Shown piece by piece: positions 8,776 to 18,276 of a stretch of DNA of 52,141 nt. Position numbers and translations under genes: made by a program. The notes under the pieces are model-generated. The model worked only from the letters and a program-made list of their open reading frames with translations, was not told the DNA's origin and ran no database searches. Source of the stretch: Polyangiaceae bacterium (GTDB lineage: Bacteria; Myxococcota_A; Polyangia; Polyangiales; Polyangiaceae); contig WQZB01000028.1 of assembly GCA_009780955.1 (NCBI GenBank), forward strand, positions 1 through 52,141, written 5' to 3'. Every line of letters begins with the position of its first letter. The stretch's first letter is position 1.

Positions 8776-10254
8776 TCATCGGAGATCCTTCCGGTCCGAT
8801 GTGCTCGCCTCGCCCAGCGGCTCGACGTGGATGGTCACGCGCCCAACTTGGGGTAGCTTCTCGCGCAGCTTCGTCTCCATCTCTTCGGAGAGCTGGTGCG
8901 CCTCGCCGACCGAGGCCCGAGCTTCCATGGCACAAGAGAACGAGACCGCCAGCTCCGCAGAGGACTCCCCGACTGGATGGATCTGAAGATCGTGAGCAAG
9001 GAGACGCACGCCCATCTGCCGGCAGGTTGCCTCGATGGTGCTGCGAACGATTTGCTCGCTCTCGGGAGCCGAAGGGCAGCCGTCCAACGAAACCCTCCTC
9101 TCTGCCGGCTCGATGTGGCTGGTGATGCGCTCAACGACGGGCAGAGCCACTCGCAGCTCTTGTTCGAACTTCGAGACCAGATCATGCGCCGCGTCCAGGT
9201 CCATCCGCTCGTCGACCTCGAGATGCAGCGCGAGCGAGAGCTTGCCGCCCTTCTCGAAAGAGTCGATGGCGTGAGCGCCCAAACCGAATCGGCTCGCCAC
9301 CAGACGGACGGTCGCGGGCAGTTCCTCCTCCAAGGCGATCGGCTCGACGTGCACGACGACGTCCGTGCCCGGTATGGCCTGCTTGATCGATTCCTCCGCG
9401 GCGCTTGCGACGGCGTGGGCGCTCTCGAGAACCACGCTGCGCGGCACCGCCACGGTCACGTCGGCGAAGGTTTCGGGGCCGCTGCGACGCACTCGCACTT
9501 GGAGCACGTCGAGTACTCCATTCACGCGCGCTGCGGCGTCCACCTTCTCACGAATGCCTGGAGGAACGGCGTCGAGCAGATCGTCTACGCTCTTCTTTCC
9601 GAGCTTCAGGCTCACCCAGACGACGATACCGGCCACGGCCGACGCGGCGATCGCGTCAGCTTTGGCGAGCCACGGCGTCCCGAGCTTGTCGCCCAAGAGA
9701 ACCAGGGTCAGGCCAAGGATGACCACGCACGACGACCAGATGTCGGTCGAGAAGTGGAGCGCATCGGCTTCGAGCGCCTGGCTGTCGTACTTCTTGGCGA
9801 CGCGCGACAGCGCCCGCGAGCGCGAATAGTCGACCGCGATGGATACGAACATGACCCCGAACGCCCAGGGGCTCGGATCGACCGCGTGCGCCTTGCCCAG
9901 GAAGAGGCGGCTGACGACTTCGTAAAGGATCCAGACGCAGGTCGCGAGCAGGAGCAGCGTCTCGAAGAGCGCGGAGAGGTTCTCGAACTTGCCGTGCCCA
10001 TAGGTGTGCTCGCGATCCGCAGGTTTGCCGGACTTATGCACCGCCCAAAGCGTGACGACCCCAGCGACCAGGTCCAGACCCGAGTGGAGCGCCTCGGAGA
10101 TGATGCCCAGCGACCCGGTGGCCACGCCGACCACGATCTTCCCGCCGGTGAGCGCGACAGCGGCCACGACTGAGATCGCGGCGACGAACCTCTTCTCCCG
10201 ATCGGCTTGGTCGCGATCACTCGCGAGCGAGGGAGAAAGGGGCGGTGTCGACAT
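8776..10254 (-). CDS. cation diffusion facilitator (CDF) transporter, zinc type, with extended C-terminus
   Basis: A 492-residue inner membrane metal/proton antiporter. Six membrane helices lie in residues about 22-210. The transport site is visible as H57/D61 in SEALHSGLD and H167/D171 in DALHFSTD, the HD-HD set that in this family goes with zinc rather than manganese; HTYGHGKFE (83-91) is another family block. The cytoplasmic part is unusually long: after the first dimerisation domain (about 215-310) two more copies of the same fold appear (about 312-400 and 400-485), each ending in a 'ItsHIEP' or 'VTIHVEP' strand. A typical bacterial CDF has about 300 residues and one such domain. An 18-bp perfect palindrome lies 26 bp upstream of the start and could be an operator. 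Confidence 0.88.
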   Translation of the reverse strand: MSTPPLSPSLASDRDQADREKRFVAAISVVAAVALTGGKIVVGVATGSLGIISEALHSGLDLVAGVVTLWAVHKSGKPADREHTYGHGKFENLSALFETLLLLATCVWILYEVVSRLFLGKAHAVDPSPWAFGVMFVSIAVDYSRSRALSRVAKKYDSQALEADALHFSTDIWSSCVVILGLTLVLLGDKLGTPWLAKADAIAASAVAGIVVWVSLKLGKKSVDDLLDAVPPGIREKVDAAARVNGVLDVLQVRVRRSGPETFADVTVAVPRSVVLESAHAVASAAEESIKQAIPGTDVVVHVEPIALEEELPATVRLVASRFGLGAHAIDSFEKGGKLSLALHLEVDERMDLDAAHDLVSKFEQELRVALPVVERITSHIEPAERRVSLDGCPSAPESEQIVRSTIEATCRQMGVRLLAHDLQIHPVGESSAELAVSFSCAMEARASVGEAHQLSEEMETKLREKLPQVGRVTIHVEPLGEASTSDRKDLR

Positions 10255-10279
10255 CGTACGTCCGGGCCTCCGTCAAAAT

Positions 10280-10308
10280 TGTTCCGACGTCGGAACAGTT
10301 GGTGTCCT
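10280..10308. repeat. perfect palindrome TGTTCCGACGTCGGAACA, copy 1
   Basis: The 18-bp sequence at 10280-10297 is its own reverse complement. It sits 26 bp upstream of the CDF transporter start. Together with the next 11 bp it recurs with one mismatch at 15755-15783. A repressor operator for the transporter gene or the boundary of a mobile segment are both possible. Confidence 0.75.
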
Positions 10309-10351
10309 GGAGGTTCGCCTCAAGGAGATATTGCAGCGTGGCTCCGAATAG

Positions 10352-10672
10352 CTCCGTATCATCCTAACCGAGGGACTCCCGACCGGCCAGGCTGCAAGCG
10401 AGACTGAAATCGCCATCATCTCGGTTCGCATCACGGTGATTCGACCGAAGTCTGAAATGGAAAAGGCAATGGAAGCTCCGATTCGGGAATGCATCCAGCA
10501 AGAGGCGGATGAAGCAGCATTTGCACGCCGGGCACTTGCAGTCGAGAAGGAACGGGCGATCAAGGAGAACGAGCTTAAGAATCAAATCGAACTTGCAAAG
10601 CGAGATGAATAGCTCATTGCGCAGAAGGGCCAGAACGAACGCCGTCAAGAGGCTATTGCTTGTGCGGCCATT
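10352..10672 (+). pseudogene. SPFH/band 7 family protein fragment (decayed)
   Basis: Translation from 10352 gives LRIILTEGLPTGQAAS, then blocks such as IQQEADEAAFARRALAVEKE and RAIKENELKNQIELAKRDE, which match the middle and late parts of SPFH (band 7) membrane-scaffold proteins. The frame is interrupted by TAG at 10349-10351 and again at 10610-10612, after which LIAQKGQNERRQEA continues the family pattern for about 20 codons. No start and no membrane anchor remain. This is therefore the relic of a gene lost from between the CDF transporter and the SNF2 gene. Confidence 0.78.
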
Positions 10673-10703
10673 CTGGACGTGCACGCCCCAAATCGGGTGA
10701 GGT

Positions 10704-13700
10704 TCAGGTTCCCGTCGTCCCTGCATCGTTGGCGGCGCGCGTTCGGCCGCGCCCTCTTGCTTTTGGAGCTCGCTCCCCTTCGTCGAGGAGCGCGGCGAGC
10801 GCGTCGAAGTCGAGCGTGCCTGCTCCGTCAGCGCCGGCGACGAGATCTTCGTACAGCGCGCGCTTCTTCGCGTGGAGCGTCAGCACTTTGTCCTCGATCG
10901 TTCCCTCGGTGACCAGCCGCGCAACGGTGACCGGACGCGACTGGCCGATGCGGTGCGCGCGATCGGCGGCCTGATCCTCGACCGCCGGGTTCCACCAAGG
11001 GTCGAGCAGGATGACGAAATCGGCGGCGGTGAGGTTCATCCCGACGCCACCCGCTTTCAGGCTGAGCAGGAACACATCGGCACGGCCATGCTGGAAGGCG
11101 GAGACCTCGGCGGCGCGCGCCTCCGCGCTCATCGTGCCGTCGAGGCGGCGGCACTCGATCGCGTGCTCCTTCAGGCGCGCGCCGGCGAAATCGAGGACCT
11201 CGAGAAACTGACTGAAGACGAGCGCGCGGCGCCCCTCGGCGCGCAGCTCGAGCACCAGCTCGGCGAGCGCGTCGAGCTTCGATCCGGACGGCGCCTCCTC
11301 GCCCCCGACCAGCCGCGGATCGACGGCCGCTCGGCGGAGGCGCGTGATCTCCGCGAGCATCTCGATGTGCGCCTGCCCCGCGCGTTTGCCTGCGCGCAGA
11401 GAGGTCATGCGCTCCACCGCGCGACGACGCACGGCCTCGTAGAACGCGCGGTGCTCGGGCGTCGGTACGACGACGCGGAGCAGCTCCGTCTTCGGCGGTA
11501 GCTCGGCGAGGACCTGGCTCTTTGTACGGCGAAGGACGAACGGTCGCACGAGCTGGCGCAGGAGCCCCACGGCAGAGCGATCGCCGCGCGCGATCGCGGA
11601 AGCGAAGATCCGGTCGAACGCCGCCCGCGAGCCGAGCATGCCGGGCGCGAGCACATCGAAGAGCGCATGGACCTCGCCAATGTGGTTCTCCACCGGAGTG
11701 CCCGTCAGCGCGATCGAGGACTCGGCGTCGAGGGCGCTCGCCGCCGACCACCGGTGGGTCGCCGCGTTCTTGAGGGCGTGCGCCTCGTCGAAGACGACCG
11801 TGGCCCACCTCCGGCTCGCGAAGAGCTCGCTCTCGGACGTCAGAAGTGCGTACGACGCGACGACGATCTGTCCGGCGCGCGCGGTCGACACGATGGCAGC
11901 GCGATCCCCCGAAGCGAAGCGCACCGTCTCGAGCGAGGGCGCGAACCTCTGCACCTCGTCTTCCCAGTTCCGGCACACGCTCGTCGGCGCCACTACGAGC
12001 GCGGGCCCGCGCGCGGCGCGGTAGAGGAGAGTCGCGATCGCCTGGATCGTCTTGCCGAGCCCCATGTCGTCGGCGAGGCACGCGCCGAGTCCGGCCTCTG
12101 TCCGGCGGACGAGGAATCGGAAGCCCTCGAGCTGGTAGTCTCGGAGCTCGGCGTGCAAATCCCGCGGCAGCATCGGATCGAGCGAGTTGGCTTGCCCGAT
12201 CGCCGCGCGGCGTCGCTCGATCTCCTCGGTGAACGTAACGCCGAGCCCGTCGAAGACATTCTCCATCGCGGGCAAGAGCGCGCCCGGGACGCGCCCGTCC
12301 TTGGAGAGATCGCTCGCACGCGAGAGCGCCGCGAGCTTCGACCGGATCTCCTCGGTGAGCGCTATGTACTCGTCCTCGCCGATGGGGACGAATCGACCGA
12401 CTGCCTTCGACGCGGAGGCGAGCAGATCGCGCATCGCGATCACGCGCTGCTCGTCGACCTGCACCTCGCCGTCGATCTGGAGCCAAGTGGAGTCGCCGCG
12501 TATGCGTACGCGCACATCCGACGCGCTGCGCTCGGTCGGCGGCCGCAGCGCCTGGCCCTCCGGCCACAACAGGGCGACCGCGTCGCCTACCGCGCTGAGC
12601 TCGACGAGCAGCTCGAGGCACGTTTCGAGCTCGGATGCGACGCGATCGTCGCCGTCCTGAGGGAGGCTCGCGAAGATCGGACAGCGCTCGAACAGTTCCC
12701 CGACTCGAACGCGCTCGGCGGCGAGATCGCGCCTTACCCGCGCGAGCCCAGCGTCCGAGCGGATGACGATCTCCGCGGGCGGAGTCCCTGGACGGAGCGA
12801 TGCTCCTGCCGGACCGCCGGGGACGACGCGGAGGCGCGCGCGGAGCCCCGCGCCGGCGCGAAAGAGTTGGACGTGAACGCGCTCGTCCACGATGGCGACG
12901 TCGTTCGTGAGCGAGGCACTCGCGTCCACGGGCACGTGCGCGGCGAGCTCACCCAACACCGGAGGCAGCGCGCCGAGCCCTCGATGAGGGATCGCGATCC
13001 CTTCCTGCCCGAGCACGGCCGCGATGCGCGCGATAGCGGGGCTCTGTCGGATCAGGGTGATGCGTCCGTCCGACTCACGCTTCACCGAGAAGCCCGACGC
13101 ATCAAACGACGGCGGGCTCAATCGGACAACAGCCCCCGACTTCGTGGATTCGACAAAAATCTTCGCTTGCCCGAGGCTCACCTCCACGGGCCGTCGGTTC
13201 TCGTCACGCACGCGCGGGTGCCCAACGAGCGCCTCGATGACGGACAGCGGGTAGGAGTCGTAGCTCGTGTAGAACTGAGACCTGCTCATCGCAAGCACCT
13301 CGACGACCTTGCGATCGCGATCGTCGAGCGGCAGCGACGCGTCGATCCGCGAGAGCGCGATCCTTTTGCCCTTCTGCCCACTCCTCGAGACGAGATTGGC
13401 CTCGATATCTACAGAGGAGCGGTGGTTGAGCGTAATCGTCCACCACACCTCGCCGGCGCGTTCCGGCGAGGGCGCGATCGCCCGATCGGTGTCGCTCACA
13501 ACGGCCTTCGCGAGCGCGTCGAGGGCGAGTTCCCATCCCTCGCGCTGACCGAACATGGAGAATAGCGCGCTCGTCTTCGGCTCGTGCAGGATGGCTTCGA
13601 GCTCGGTCGCCAGCCAGAGGTAACCCGCCTGCTTTGCTTGTGCGAGACATCGCGCGCTGCTTATGTCGAGGGCTCCTCCCCGAAGGTCTCTCTCGACGGG

Positions 13701-14786
13701 GCTCGTTGTCGGGATCCACGCCCGCGCAAGCTGACAGATGAGCACATCGATCCAGGTCAACGATTTGTAGCTGAGAAATAGCGACTCACCTCGACCCGTC
13801 GAACGAAACGACACGAGCGATTCGAGCACCTCCTTCGCGATCGCATGCGATTTGAGCTGCCGCGACGCCTTTGCCAAACGCGCGGACAGCTCCGTCACCT
13901 CCGCCGCGCTGTCCGAGGTCACGGCGAGCAGGAGGTCGAACACGGCGAGGTAGCTCGGGGGCATGACGAGTTGCTTGCGAGCACCGACGCGCGCGGCCGC
14001 GAAGAGCTCGCGAGTCTTGATGAAATCGCCCTCGGTGAACGAGGCAAACGCGAGCGCCCCACGCTCCCACGCACACGACGCGGGACGAGCGAGCTCGCGC
14101 GCCCAGTCGGCGTGCCCTGCGAGAGCGAGGATGGTCGACAGCCGCGCGCGGAGCTCCGGACTCGACGACGCCTCGATGACTTCTCGCAACCCCGGCCCGA
14201 GCGGCAATGCAGAGACGAACGCTCCTTCGCACGCCTCCGTGAGGTACTCGTCGCGCATGCGTTCGCTGAGCTGCGTGACCCACTCCGCGGGAACGTCGAA
14301 GCCGAGCACGTCGGTGAGCCTGATCACGTACCCGTAGCGTCGGTGCTGCGTGACCAACTCTTCTGCGTGCTTGACGGCGTCAGCATCCCTCGACGCGAGC
14401 GCGAAGCGGAGCTCGCCCGTGACCCCGAGCGTCCTGGACGTCTGCCAGAAAGCGCGCGCGTGACCGCTCGTGCGCATGCATGACACCATCGACCCGAGGC
14501 TTCCGCGCTGCTGTGCATCCTCCAGCACCGGCGCGAGCCACGAGAGCTTCACGCCGTACCGATCGCTCTGCTCCGATACGACCTCCTTCGCGATAAGCGT
14601 CGCGACCAGCGTCTTGAACCCTTCGCTCGTGAGCTGTCGTCCACGCTCGTCGACGACACGCGCGGCGTTGGTCTTGTCTCGCCATGCGGAGCGGCTCATC
14701 CAGAGCTCGTCACAAAGGTAGAGGACGACGAGGACGTCGCGCTCGAGGGCAGAGAGCGTCGACAAGACAGCAACTCGATGAGGCAT
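10704..14786 (-). CDS. SNF2/Rad54-like DEAD/DEAH helicase, very large N-terminal region
   Basis: A 1360-residue protein. The SNF2 ATPase core begins at about residue 880 (LRDYQLEGFRFL); motif I is DDMGLGKT near 908, the DEAH box VVFDEAH near 1000, then LTGTPVENH, and the helicase C domain carries LVFSQFLEVLDF, LKAGGVGMNLTAAD, DPWWNP (near 1263) and RAHRIGQ. These proteins use ATP to translocate on double-stranded DNA and remodel protein-DNA complexes. The first 870 residues have no domain I can name; bacterial SWI2/SNF2 proteins often have such N-terminal regions, some with a zinc-binding SWIM domain, but no clear Cys/His set is visible. The C-terminal tail is basic (KARGRGRTRAAND). Start ATG 14786. 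It is a single gene with strongly biased high-GC codon use. Confidence 0.92.
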   Translation of the reverse strand: MPHRVAVLSTLSALERDVLVVLYLCDELWMSRSAWRDKTNAARVVDERGRQLTSEGFKTLVATLIAKEVVSEQSDRYGVKLSWLAPVLEDAQQRGSLGSMVSCMRTSGHARAFWQTSRTLGVTGELRFALASRDADAVKHAEELVTQHRRYGYVIRLTDVLGFDVPAEWVTQLSERMRDEYLTEACEGAFVSALPLGPGLREVIEASSSPELRARLSTILALAGHADWARELARPASCAWERGALAFASFTEGDFIKTRELFAAARVGARKQLVMPPSYLAVFDLLLAVTSDSAAEVTELSARLAKASRQLKSHAIAKEVLESLVSFRSTGRGESLFLSYKSLTWIDVLICQLARAWIPTTSPVERDLRGGALDISSARCLAQAKQAGYLWLATELEAILHEPKTSALFSMFGQREGWELALDALAKAVVSDTDRAIAPSPERAGEVWWTITLNHRSSVDIEANLVSRSGQKGKRIALSRIDASLPLDDRDRKVVEVLAMSRSQFYTSYDSYPLSVIEALVGHPRVRDENRRPVEVSLGQAKIFVESTKSGAVVRLSPPSFDASGFSVKRESDGRITLIRQSPAIARIAAVLGQEGIAIPHRGLGALPPVLGELAAHVPVDASASLTNDVAIVDERVHVQLFRAGAGLRARLRVVPGGPAGASLRPGTPPAEIVIRSDAGLARVRRDLAAERVRVGELFERCPIFASLPQDGDDRVASELETCLELLVELSAVGDAVALLWPEGQALRPPTERSASDVRVRIRGDSTWLQIDGEVQVDEQRVIAMRDLLASASKAVGRFVPIGEDEYIALTEEIRSKLAALSRASDLSKDGRVPGALLPAMENVFDGLGVTFTEEIERRRAAIGQANSLDPMLPRDLHAELRDYQLEGFRFLVRRTEAGLGACLADDMGLGKTIQAIATLLYRAARGPALVVAPTSVCRNWEDEVQRFAPSLETVRFASGDRAAIVSTARAGQIVVASYALLTSESELFASRRWATVVFDEAHALKNAATHRWSAASALDAESSIALTGTPVENHIGEVHALFDVLAPGMLGSRAAFDRIFASAIARGDRSAVGLLRQLVRPFVLRRTKSQVLAELPPKTELLRVVVPTPEHRAFYEAVRRRAVERMTSLRAGKRAGQAHIEMLAEITRLRRAAVDPRLVGGEEAPSGSKLDALAELVLELRAEGRRALVFSQFLEVLDFAGARLKEHAIECRRLDGTMSAEARAAEVSAFQHGRADVFLLSLKAGGVGMNLTAADFVILLDPWWNPAVEDQAADRAHRIGQSRPVTVARLVTEGTIEDKVLTLHAKKRALYEDLVAGADGAGTLDFDALAALLDEGERAPKARGRGRTRAANDAGTTGT

Positions 14787-15022
14787 TGGGCGACGGCTAT
14801 CGCATCCCTTTCGTAGAGTCGAGATTCGGCTATGGAAGACCTCAGAACCTGAAACACGCCGGCATTTGTCGAGCGGTGTACGAACCCCTATTACGACTCG
14901 AGAAGAACCCCCAGGCTACATCTCTCTTCACCTCCATCCGCGAGCTTCGCCCACGAATTGCTTCGTCGTCGACACCCTCCGTTACCGTCATCCATGGCGA
15001 GGGTAGCGTGCTCGACATCCGT

Positions 15023-15256
15023 CGTCGCGCTTTTTGAGCTTCGTCAGGAGCACGAGGTTCGTGCTCCAAGACAATTGGCTTACAGGCTGTTGACCAATTC
15101 GGTTGCCATCGGGCCATGCCTCGGCGAACCGGCGCATGTATTTGAGGTTGGACCGGGAGAGAACCCATCCATGGTTGGGAACTCCGCGCGCGGGCCAGCG
15201 GACGCTCGATCGATCACGCCGTCGCCCCACTTGGCCTTCGCGCGTCGTTCGAGCAG
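15023..15256 (-). pseudogene. YhcG/DUF1016 nuclease-family fragment (frameshifted)
   Basis: Two adjacent minus-strand frames join into one recognisable block. 15256-15161 gives LLERRAKAKWGDGVIDRASA and AEFPTMDGF; from 15161 another frame continues with SRSNLKYMRRFAEAWPD and QQPVSQLSWSTNLVLLTKLK. Together these follow the N-terminal domain of YhcG/DUF1016 proteins (PDDEXK nuclease superfamily), whose members have the pattern 'W G xx VIDRLAxDLRxxFPxMxGFSxxNLxYMRxF'. A frameshift near 15161 and the lack of the catalytic C-terminal domain make it a relic. Intact relatives are often carried next to restriction-modification genes. The surrounding 14787-15850 stretch holds otherwise only the weak 15297-15635 frame and a palindrome copy. 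Confidence 0.7.
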
Positions 15257-15296
15257 ATCAGCGCATCTCCATCTTGCGGATCGGGTCAGTCGAACG

Positions 15297-15635
15297 TCAG
15301 GTTCGTTGGCGCGGTGGCCACGGAGCCTGCTGTGGCTCGGCCTCCTCGCCGCTGTCGTCCGTTGCGCAGCACGTGAAGAAACGACTTCTCGAGCCGATCG
15401 AGCAGCCCCCTTCACGTGCTGTTGCGGCTGGTTGGTGTTGCGGCGGCGATAGGTCGGTGCGGTCATGGCTCCCCCGCTTCTTAGGCGCGAACTCCGCTTC
15501 GATTTGCTCGATGGTGGGCAGACTGCTCTCCAGCTCCTTTGGCAGCTTGTCGCCGAGCTGAAGGCCGTGCGCGCGCAGGCGGTTGCGCAGCTTGCGCTGC
15601 GTCGCCTCCGGCGGCCACCGAATCTCGATCAACAT
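15297..15635 (-). CDS. uncertain small hypothetical protein
   Basis: A possible 112-residue frame starting at an ATG (MLIEIRWPPEATQRKLRNR). The first 60 residues look like a plausible charged helical protein, while the last 50 are low-complexity and rich in Pro, Gln and Arg, as expected from chance reading of GC-rich DNA. It lies in a decayed segment just upstream of the YhcG relic and may itself be the broken start of a gene. I see no domain and no convincing ribosome binding site. Confidence 0.22.
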   Translation of the reverse strand: MLIEIRWPPEATQRKLRNRLRAHGLQLGDKLPKELESSLPTIEQIEAEFAPKKRGSHDRTDLSPPQHQPAATAREGGCSIGSRSRFFTCCATDDSGEEAEPQQAPWPPRQRT

Positions 15636-15754
15636 TGAAGTTTCATGACTCGTCGAGTCTACCCATGTTTTGTGGTTCCGAGAAGCGTATGCCGAGTTGC
15701 GACGCATCCTGGATTAACGGCTCAGGCCTCGGAATTATAGTGGCTTCGTCCAGC

Positions 15755-15783
15755 TGTTCCGACGTCGGAACAGTCGGTGTCCT
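15755..15783. repeat. perfect palindrome TGTTCCGACGTCGGAACA, copy 2, with CDF-tail-like remnant
   Basis: Second copy of the 18-bp palindrome (15755-15772) with the same 11-bp right flank as the copy at 10280. About 20 bp further on, 15802-15832 resembles the 3' end of the CDF gene (around 8766-8800), including CATGAGGCGTTCAT and CTTCCGGTCCGA. This looks like the two edges of a CDF-gene unit joined together after its middle was lost. Confidence 0.65.
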
Positions 15784-15849
15784 TAGAGCGCCGCTCGTCT
15801 CATGAGGCGTTCATTGGCCCCTTCCGGTCCGAGGTTCGAAGCGTATCTC

Positions 15850-16281
15850 TCAGGCGTATCCCTTTTCCAACGCGAACCTATCCACGCGTTTGTAAATCTC
15901 ATCGCGTGCCTCTCGGAACCGATTCAGCAACGTCACTCGAGACAACGATGGATCCGTACTGGCAGGGTCTGGAATGGGCCAATGAAGCCTCTCGGCGTTC
16001 CCTAAAAAGAGCGGGCAGACCTCTTCGGCACATAGCGTGATGACAGTATCGACGGAAGCCGGATCGATTTCTTGAACCGACTTCGAGCGATGAGCACGAA
16101 GGTCAACTCCGACCTCGCGCATTACCTCGATAGCGTAAGGGTTGACCGTTGACGGGGCGCTTCCAGCACTCATGATCGGAATTCTGTCACCAAAGACTTT
16201 CCGAGCCCACCCCTCGGCCATTTGGCTCCGAGCTGAATTCGCGACGCATAGAAATAAAATGCTTCGAGGACTTCCGATCAT
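15850..16281 (-). CDS. arsC: arsenate reductase, low-molecular-weight phosphatase type
   Basis: A 143-residue cytosolic enzyme that reduces arsenate to arsenite so that Acr3 can export it. The catalytic CX5R loop is C12-R18 ([12 protein letters not shown]), and a second Cys pair lies in TLCAEEVCP, as in thiol-coupled members of this family; IPDPA supplies the general-acid Asp. The start at 16281 is chosen because this ATG overlaps the acr3 stop as ATGA and the protein then starts just before the first beta strand; the longer reading frame adds only non-conserved residues. It is the third gene of arsM-acr3-arsC and is probably translationally coupled to acr3. Confidence 0.92.
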   Translation of the reverse strand: MIGSPRSILFLCVANSARSQMAEGWARKVFGDRIPIMSAGSAPSTVNPYAIEVMREVGVDLRAHRSKSVQEIDPASVDTVITLCAEEVCPLFLGNAERLHWPIPDPASTDPSLSRVTLLNRFREARDEIYKRVDRFALEKGYA

Positions 16282-17369
16282 GACGCCATTGCTTCCTTGG
16301 GAAAAAAGTGCCGCTGCGCCCACAAAGCTACATTCACGAGCCCAATGAGGGCTGGCACTTCAACCAACGGCCCGATCACCGCTGCAAACGCAGCTCCGCT
16401 ATTGATACCGAAACTGGCAATGGCCACGGCAATAGCAAGCTCGAAGTTGTTGGACGCTGCCGTGAACGAGAGCGTTGCCGATTGCTTGTAGTTCGCCCCC
16501 ACACGCATGCTCATAAAGAACGAGACCGCAAACATCACCACGAAGTAGATGAGCAACGGCACGGCGATGCGCAACACATCGAGCGGGAGCTGTACGATGG
16601 CTTCGCCCTTGAGCGAGAACATCACGACGATGGTGAACAGTAGCGAGACGAGCGTGATGGGACCGATGCGCGGCACGAAGCGTTGTTCGTACCAGTCCCG
16701 CCCCTTGGCGCTGACGAGCACGCGGCGCGTCACGAAGCCTGCGGCGAACGGGATGCCGAGATAGATCGCCACGCTCTTGGCGATTTCACCAATGCTGATG
16801 TTCACAATGGCTCCTTCGAGCCCGAGCCACGCGGGAAGCAGTGTTGCGAAGAAGTACGCGTAAACGGAGAAGAACAGCACCTGGAAGATCGAATTGAATG
16901 CGACGAGTCCGGCGCAATATTCGCGATCGCCCTTCGCAAGATCGTTCCAAACAATGACCATCGCGATGCAGCGCGCGAGGCCAATCAAGATGAGACCAAG
17001 CATGTATTCCGGCTTGTCGCGCAGAAATACGACAGCGAGCCCGAACATCAACAGTGGACCGACAATCCAGTTCTGCACCAACGAAAGCATCAGCACGCGG
17101 CGGTTTTTGAAGACCTTTCCGAGTTCCTCGTGACGGACCTTGGCCAGCGGCGGATACATCATGAGAATGAGGCCGACAGCGATGGGAATGGATGTCGTGC
17201 CGACGCGAAAGCGGTTCAGCGCTTCGGTGAATCCAGGCGCCAAGAACCCCAGGCCGATTCCAACTCCCATCGCGGCGAAGATCCAAAGCGTCAGATAGCG
17301 ATCAAGAAAGGAAAGCCCGCTGGCGACGCCACGGCTCGCGACGGTTACCCCGTGAGCGCGCTTATCCAT
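16278..17369 (-). CDS. acr3: arsenite efflux transporter, ACR3 family
   Basis: A 363-residue inner membrane protein with about ten hydrophobic helices. The block [14 protein letters not shown] contains the conserved Cys of ACR3 transporters that binds arsenite, and the N-terminus '[18 protein letters not shown]' is the usual ACR3 opening. It exports arsenite, driven by proton motive force. The ATG at 17369 is preferred over an upstream in-frame TTG at 17387; it overlaps the arsM stop by 8 bp, and the 3' end overlaps arsC by 4 bp, so the three genes form a tightly coupled operon. Confidence 0.93.
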   Translation of the reverse strand: MDKRAHGVTVASRGVASGLSFLDRYLTLWIFAAMGVGIGLGFLAPGFTEALNRFRVGTTSIPIAVGLILMMYPPLAKVRHEELGKVFKNRRVLMLSLVQNWIVGPLLMFGLAVVFLRDKPEYMLGLILIGLARCIAMVIVWNDLAKGDREYCAGLVAFNSIFQVLFFSVYAYFFATLLPAWLGLEGAIVNISIGEIAKSVAIYLGIPFAAGFVTRRVLVSAKGRDWYEQRFVPRIGPITLVSLLFTIVVMFSLKGEAIVQLPLDVLRIAVPLLIYFVVMFAVSFFMSMRVGANYKQSATLSFTAASNNFELAIAVAIASFGINSGAAFAAVIGPLVEVPALIGLVNVALWAQRHFFPKEAMAS

Positions 17370-18204
17370 TGGGTTTGCGAGCGACAAACTTCACGCTGGC
17401 GACTTTCCCCGCGAGCAGAGGGGCCCATTTTTTCGCGAGGCTGCCCTGCCCCCCGCAGCATCCGATCTGCAATTCAGAGCCGATGAAAGCTTCGATTTGC
17501 TCGACGTCGTAGACCAATCGATCTCTCGCTTCGACATCGGTGAGTCCAGCCTGACGGAGCCCTTCGAGATAGGCAGCTTCCGCGATTGCGCCAGCAAGGC
17601 ATGAAGAATAGAGCTGCCGATTGCCGGCAATCTCCTCGGGCAGCGCTTCGGCGACGATGTCCGATACCAACATTCGGCCGCCCGGGTTGAGCACGCGAGC
17701 GATTTCAGCAAAAACCTTCGATTTCTCCGGCGAGAGATTGATGACGCAATTGGATATGACCCAATCCACACTTGCCGATTCGACAGGGAGATTCTCAATA
17801 ATCCCTTTGCGCACTTCGACGTTCTCGAGACCAGCAGCCGCAATGTTCTCGCGCGCCTTGTCGAGCATGGCATCGGTCATGTCCACCCCGATTACCCTAC
17901 CGGTTCGGCCGACCTTCTTGGCGGCAAGCAGCAGATCGATGCCGGCGCCCGAGCCAAGATCCAGCACGACATCTCCAGGCTTGACGGCGGAGAACGCCAA
18001 GGGATTACCGCAGCCGAACGAGTTGACCACGGCCTCCGCGGGAAGCGCCATAACCTCTTCATCCGAGTACCCAGCGAGCTTGGCAACTACCCCCTTTGGA
18101 GTGGTTTTTGATGAGCAGCAGCAGCCGGCCGAAGGCTCTTTCACGGCTCGCGCATAGTCTTCGGAGACGTTCTTGCGCTTGTCATCATGAGTCGACTGGG
18201 ACAT
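17362..18204 (-). CDS. arsM: arsenite S-adenosylmethionine methyltransferase
   Basis: A 280-residue cytosolic enzyme that methylates arsenite. SAM motif I is [11 protein letters not shown] (80-90). Three Cys residues that correspond in context to the arsenic-binding set of ArsM are visible: C65 ([11 protein letters not shown]), C153 ([12 protein letters not shown]) and C202 (YSSCLAGAI). Near the N-terminus there is an additional Cys triplet (28-30), and near the C-terminus a CC pair (IGCCGG), often seen in such proteins. It is first in arsM-acr3-arsC, with a GGAGAT ribosome binding site, divergent from arsR across 72 bp. Having both methylation and export points to arsenite as the main detoxified species. 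Confidence 0.93.
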   Translation of the reverse strand: MSQSTHDDKRKNVSEDYARAVKEPSAGCCCSSKTTPKGVVAKLAGYSDEEVMALPAEAVVNSFGCGNPLAFSAVKPGDVVLDLGSGAGIDLLLAAKKVGRTGRVIGVDMTDAMLDKARENIAAAGLENVEVRKGIIENLPVESASVDWVISNCVINLSPEKSKVFAEIARVLNPGGRMLVSDIVAEALPEEIAGNRQLYSSCLAGAIAEAAYLEGLRQAGLTDVEARDRLVYDVEQIEAFIGSELQIGCCGGQGSLAKKWAPLLAGKVASVKFVARKPNG

Positions 18205-18237
18205 TGAGATCTCCTTTTTTGTGGTAGACTCTCGTTT

Positions 18238-18253
18238 ACTCGTCTAGGCGAGT
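18238..18253. promoter_or_regulatory. candidate ArsR operator
   Basis: ACTCGTCTAGGCGAGT is a near-perfect palindrome (14 of 16 positions symmetric) located midway between the divergent arsM and arsR starts. ArsR proteins bind such imperfect palindromes overlapping the promoter, so one site could control both directions. Inference from position and symmetry. Confidence 0.55.
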
Positions 18254-18276
18254 ATATGCAAGAGTGAGGTGTATGA

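Noticed and set aside
11667..13565. A 632-codon open frame on the plus strand opposite the SNF2 gene
   Set aside because: High-GC DNA keeps the antisense frame open. Its protein is very rich in Arg, Glu and His, with no domain, while the minus strand shows all SNF2 motifs.
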